A stretch of DNA of 7,049 nt, from NCBI GenBank assembly GCA_964494475.1, contig CAZBRS010000118.1:1-7049 (forward strand), read 5' to 3'. Under the pieces are notes generated by a model, which saw only the letters and a list, made by a program, of their open reading frames with translations, was not told the DNA's origin and made no database searches. Shown here one piece after another: positions 6,940 to 7,049 of the stretch (position 1 is its first letter; each line of letters starts with the position of its first letter). This DNA comes from CAZBRS01 sp964494475 (GTDB taxonomy: Bacteria; Myxococcota_A; UBA9042; CAZBRS01). The translations under genes and the position numbers were made by a program.

Positions 6940-6999
6940 GGGTTCCTTCAAGAACGCGTGACCTACCTGCGGCAGATGATCGAGGCCGAGGAGCGCTGA
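6940..6999 (+). pseudogene. Fragment of a second cotH gene (C-terminal end only)
   Basis: These 60 bases encode GFLQERVTYLRQMIEAEER and a TGA stop, matching the last 19 residues of the CotH-like lipoprotein at 15 of 19 positions (50 of 60 bases). Several differences are silent third-base changes (CTG/CTT, CAG/CAA, GAG/GAA) or conservative (S/T, K/R), the mark of a diverged coding copy rather than a fresh duplication. Similarity stops abruptly at 6940: upstream residues in this frame look nothing like the CotH protein and run antisense through the antitoxin. So only the gene end of a paralogue, or a displaced original end, remains. Confidence 0.75.
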
Positions 7000-7002
7000 C
7001 GG

Positions 7003-7049
7003 GTCTCGGCCAACGGAGTGAGTCTCGGCCAACGGGGTGAGTCTCGGGC
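7003..7049. repeat. 19-bp tandem repeat, two full units plus a partial third
   Basis: Unit 1 (7003-7021) and unit 2 (7022-7040) read GTCTCGGCCAACGGRGTGA and differ at one base. A third begins at 7041 and matches 8 of 9 bases before the window ends. The array starts 3 bases after the stop codon of the cotH fragment. Its full length and purpose are not visible. Confidence 0.85.

Noticed and set aside
6379..6999. 206-codon rightward reading across the toxin-antitoxin pair, ending in the cotH tail
   Set aside because: Only the last 19 codons resemble a protein; the rest is antisense to the TA genes. Kept only as a cotH fragment at 6940-6999.
6841..7032. N-terminal extension of the antitoxin to an ATG at 7032
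   Set aside because: It would run antisense through the cotH fragment and into the tandem repeat, and would remove the best promoter candidate. Antitoxins of this type are usually about 70-90 residues.
7003..7049. CRISPR array
   Set aside because: Units are head-to-tail with no spacers between them and only 19 bases long.

Overview
The window is GC-rich bacterial DNA: two CotH-gene lines counted by hand (5341-5460) are about 76% GC. The codon usage, a lipoprotein carrying an EGF-like module, and a CotH-type kinase fold on a secreted protein fit a Gram-negative such as a myxobacterium or a related lineage once placed in the Deltaproteobacteria. That assignment is an inference from style; no marker gene is present.

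Layout. Bases 1-72 hold what looks like the last 23 codons of a rightward gene. It meets a leftward two-gene operon head-on: an OPT-family (oligopeptide transporter) gene starting at 4337 and a 700-residue multispanning membrane protein of unknown function ending at 100. The two genes overlap by one base (TGATG). A 151-bp divergent intergenic region (4338-4488) has a symmetrical arrangement of two back-to-back TTGACG boxes around a small palindrome. From it a rightward gene (4489-6276) encodes a lipoprotein with an EGF-like module, an Ig-like region and a CotH-type atypical kinase domain.

Right end. A leftward RelB-like antitoxin / RelE-ParE toxin pair (6840-6358) lies in visibly lower-GC DNA (about 59% over 6361-6480). 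Beyond its promoter, bases 6940-6999 repeat the last 19 codons plus stop of the CotH gene, so the toxin-antitoxin module is bracketed by two copies of the same gene end. A 19-bp tandem repeat starts 3 bases after the second copy and runs off the window.

How the parts may work together. The OPT transporter and its coupled membrane protein are probably co-expressed, and the shared upstream region suggests co-regulation with the secreted kinase-like lipoprotein. No common pathway can be read from the sequence. The most interesting signal is the architecture at the right: a cotH gene end, a small TA cassette, a second cotH gene end, then short tandem repeats. This looks like a remnant of a cotH paralogue cut by, or carried with, a mobile segment. 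I did not find a clear undescribed multi-gene system.
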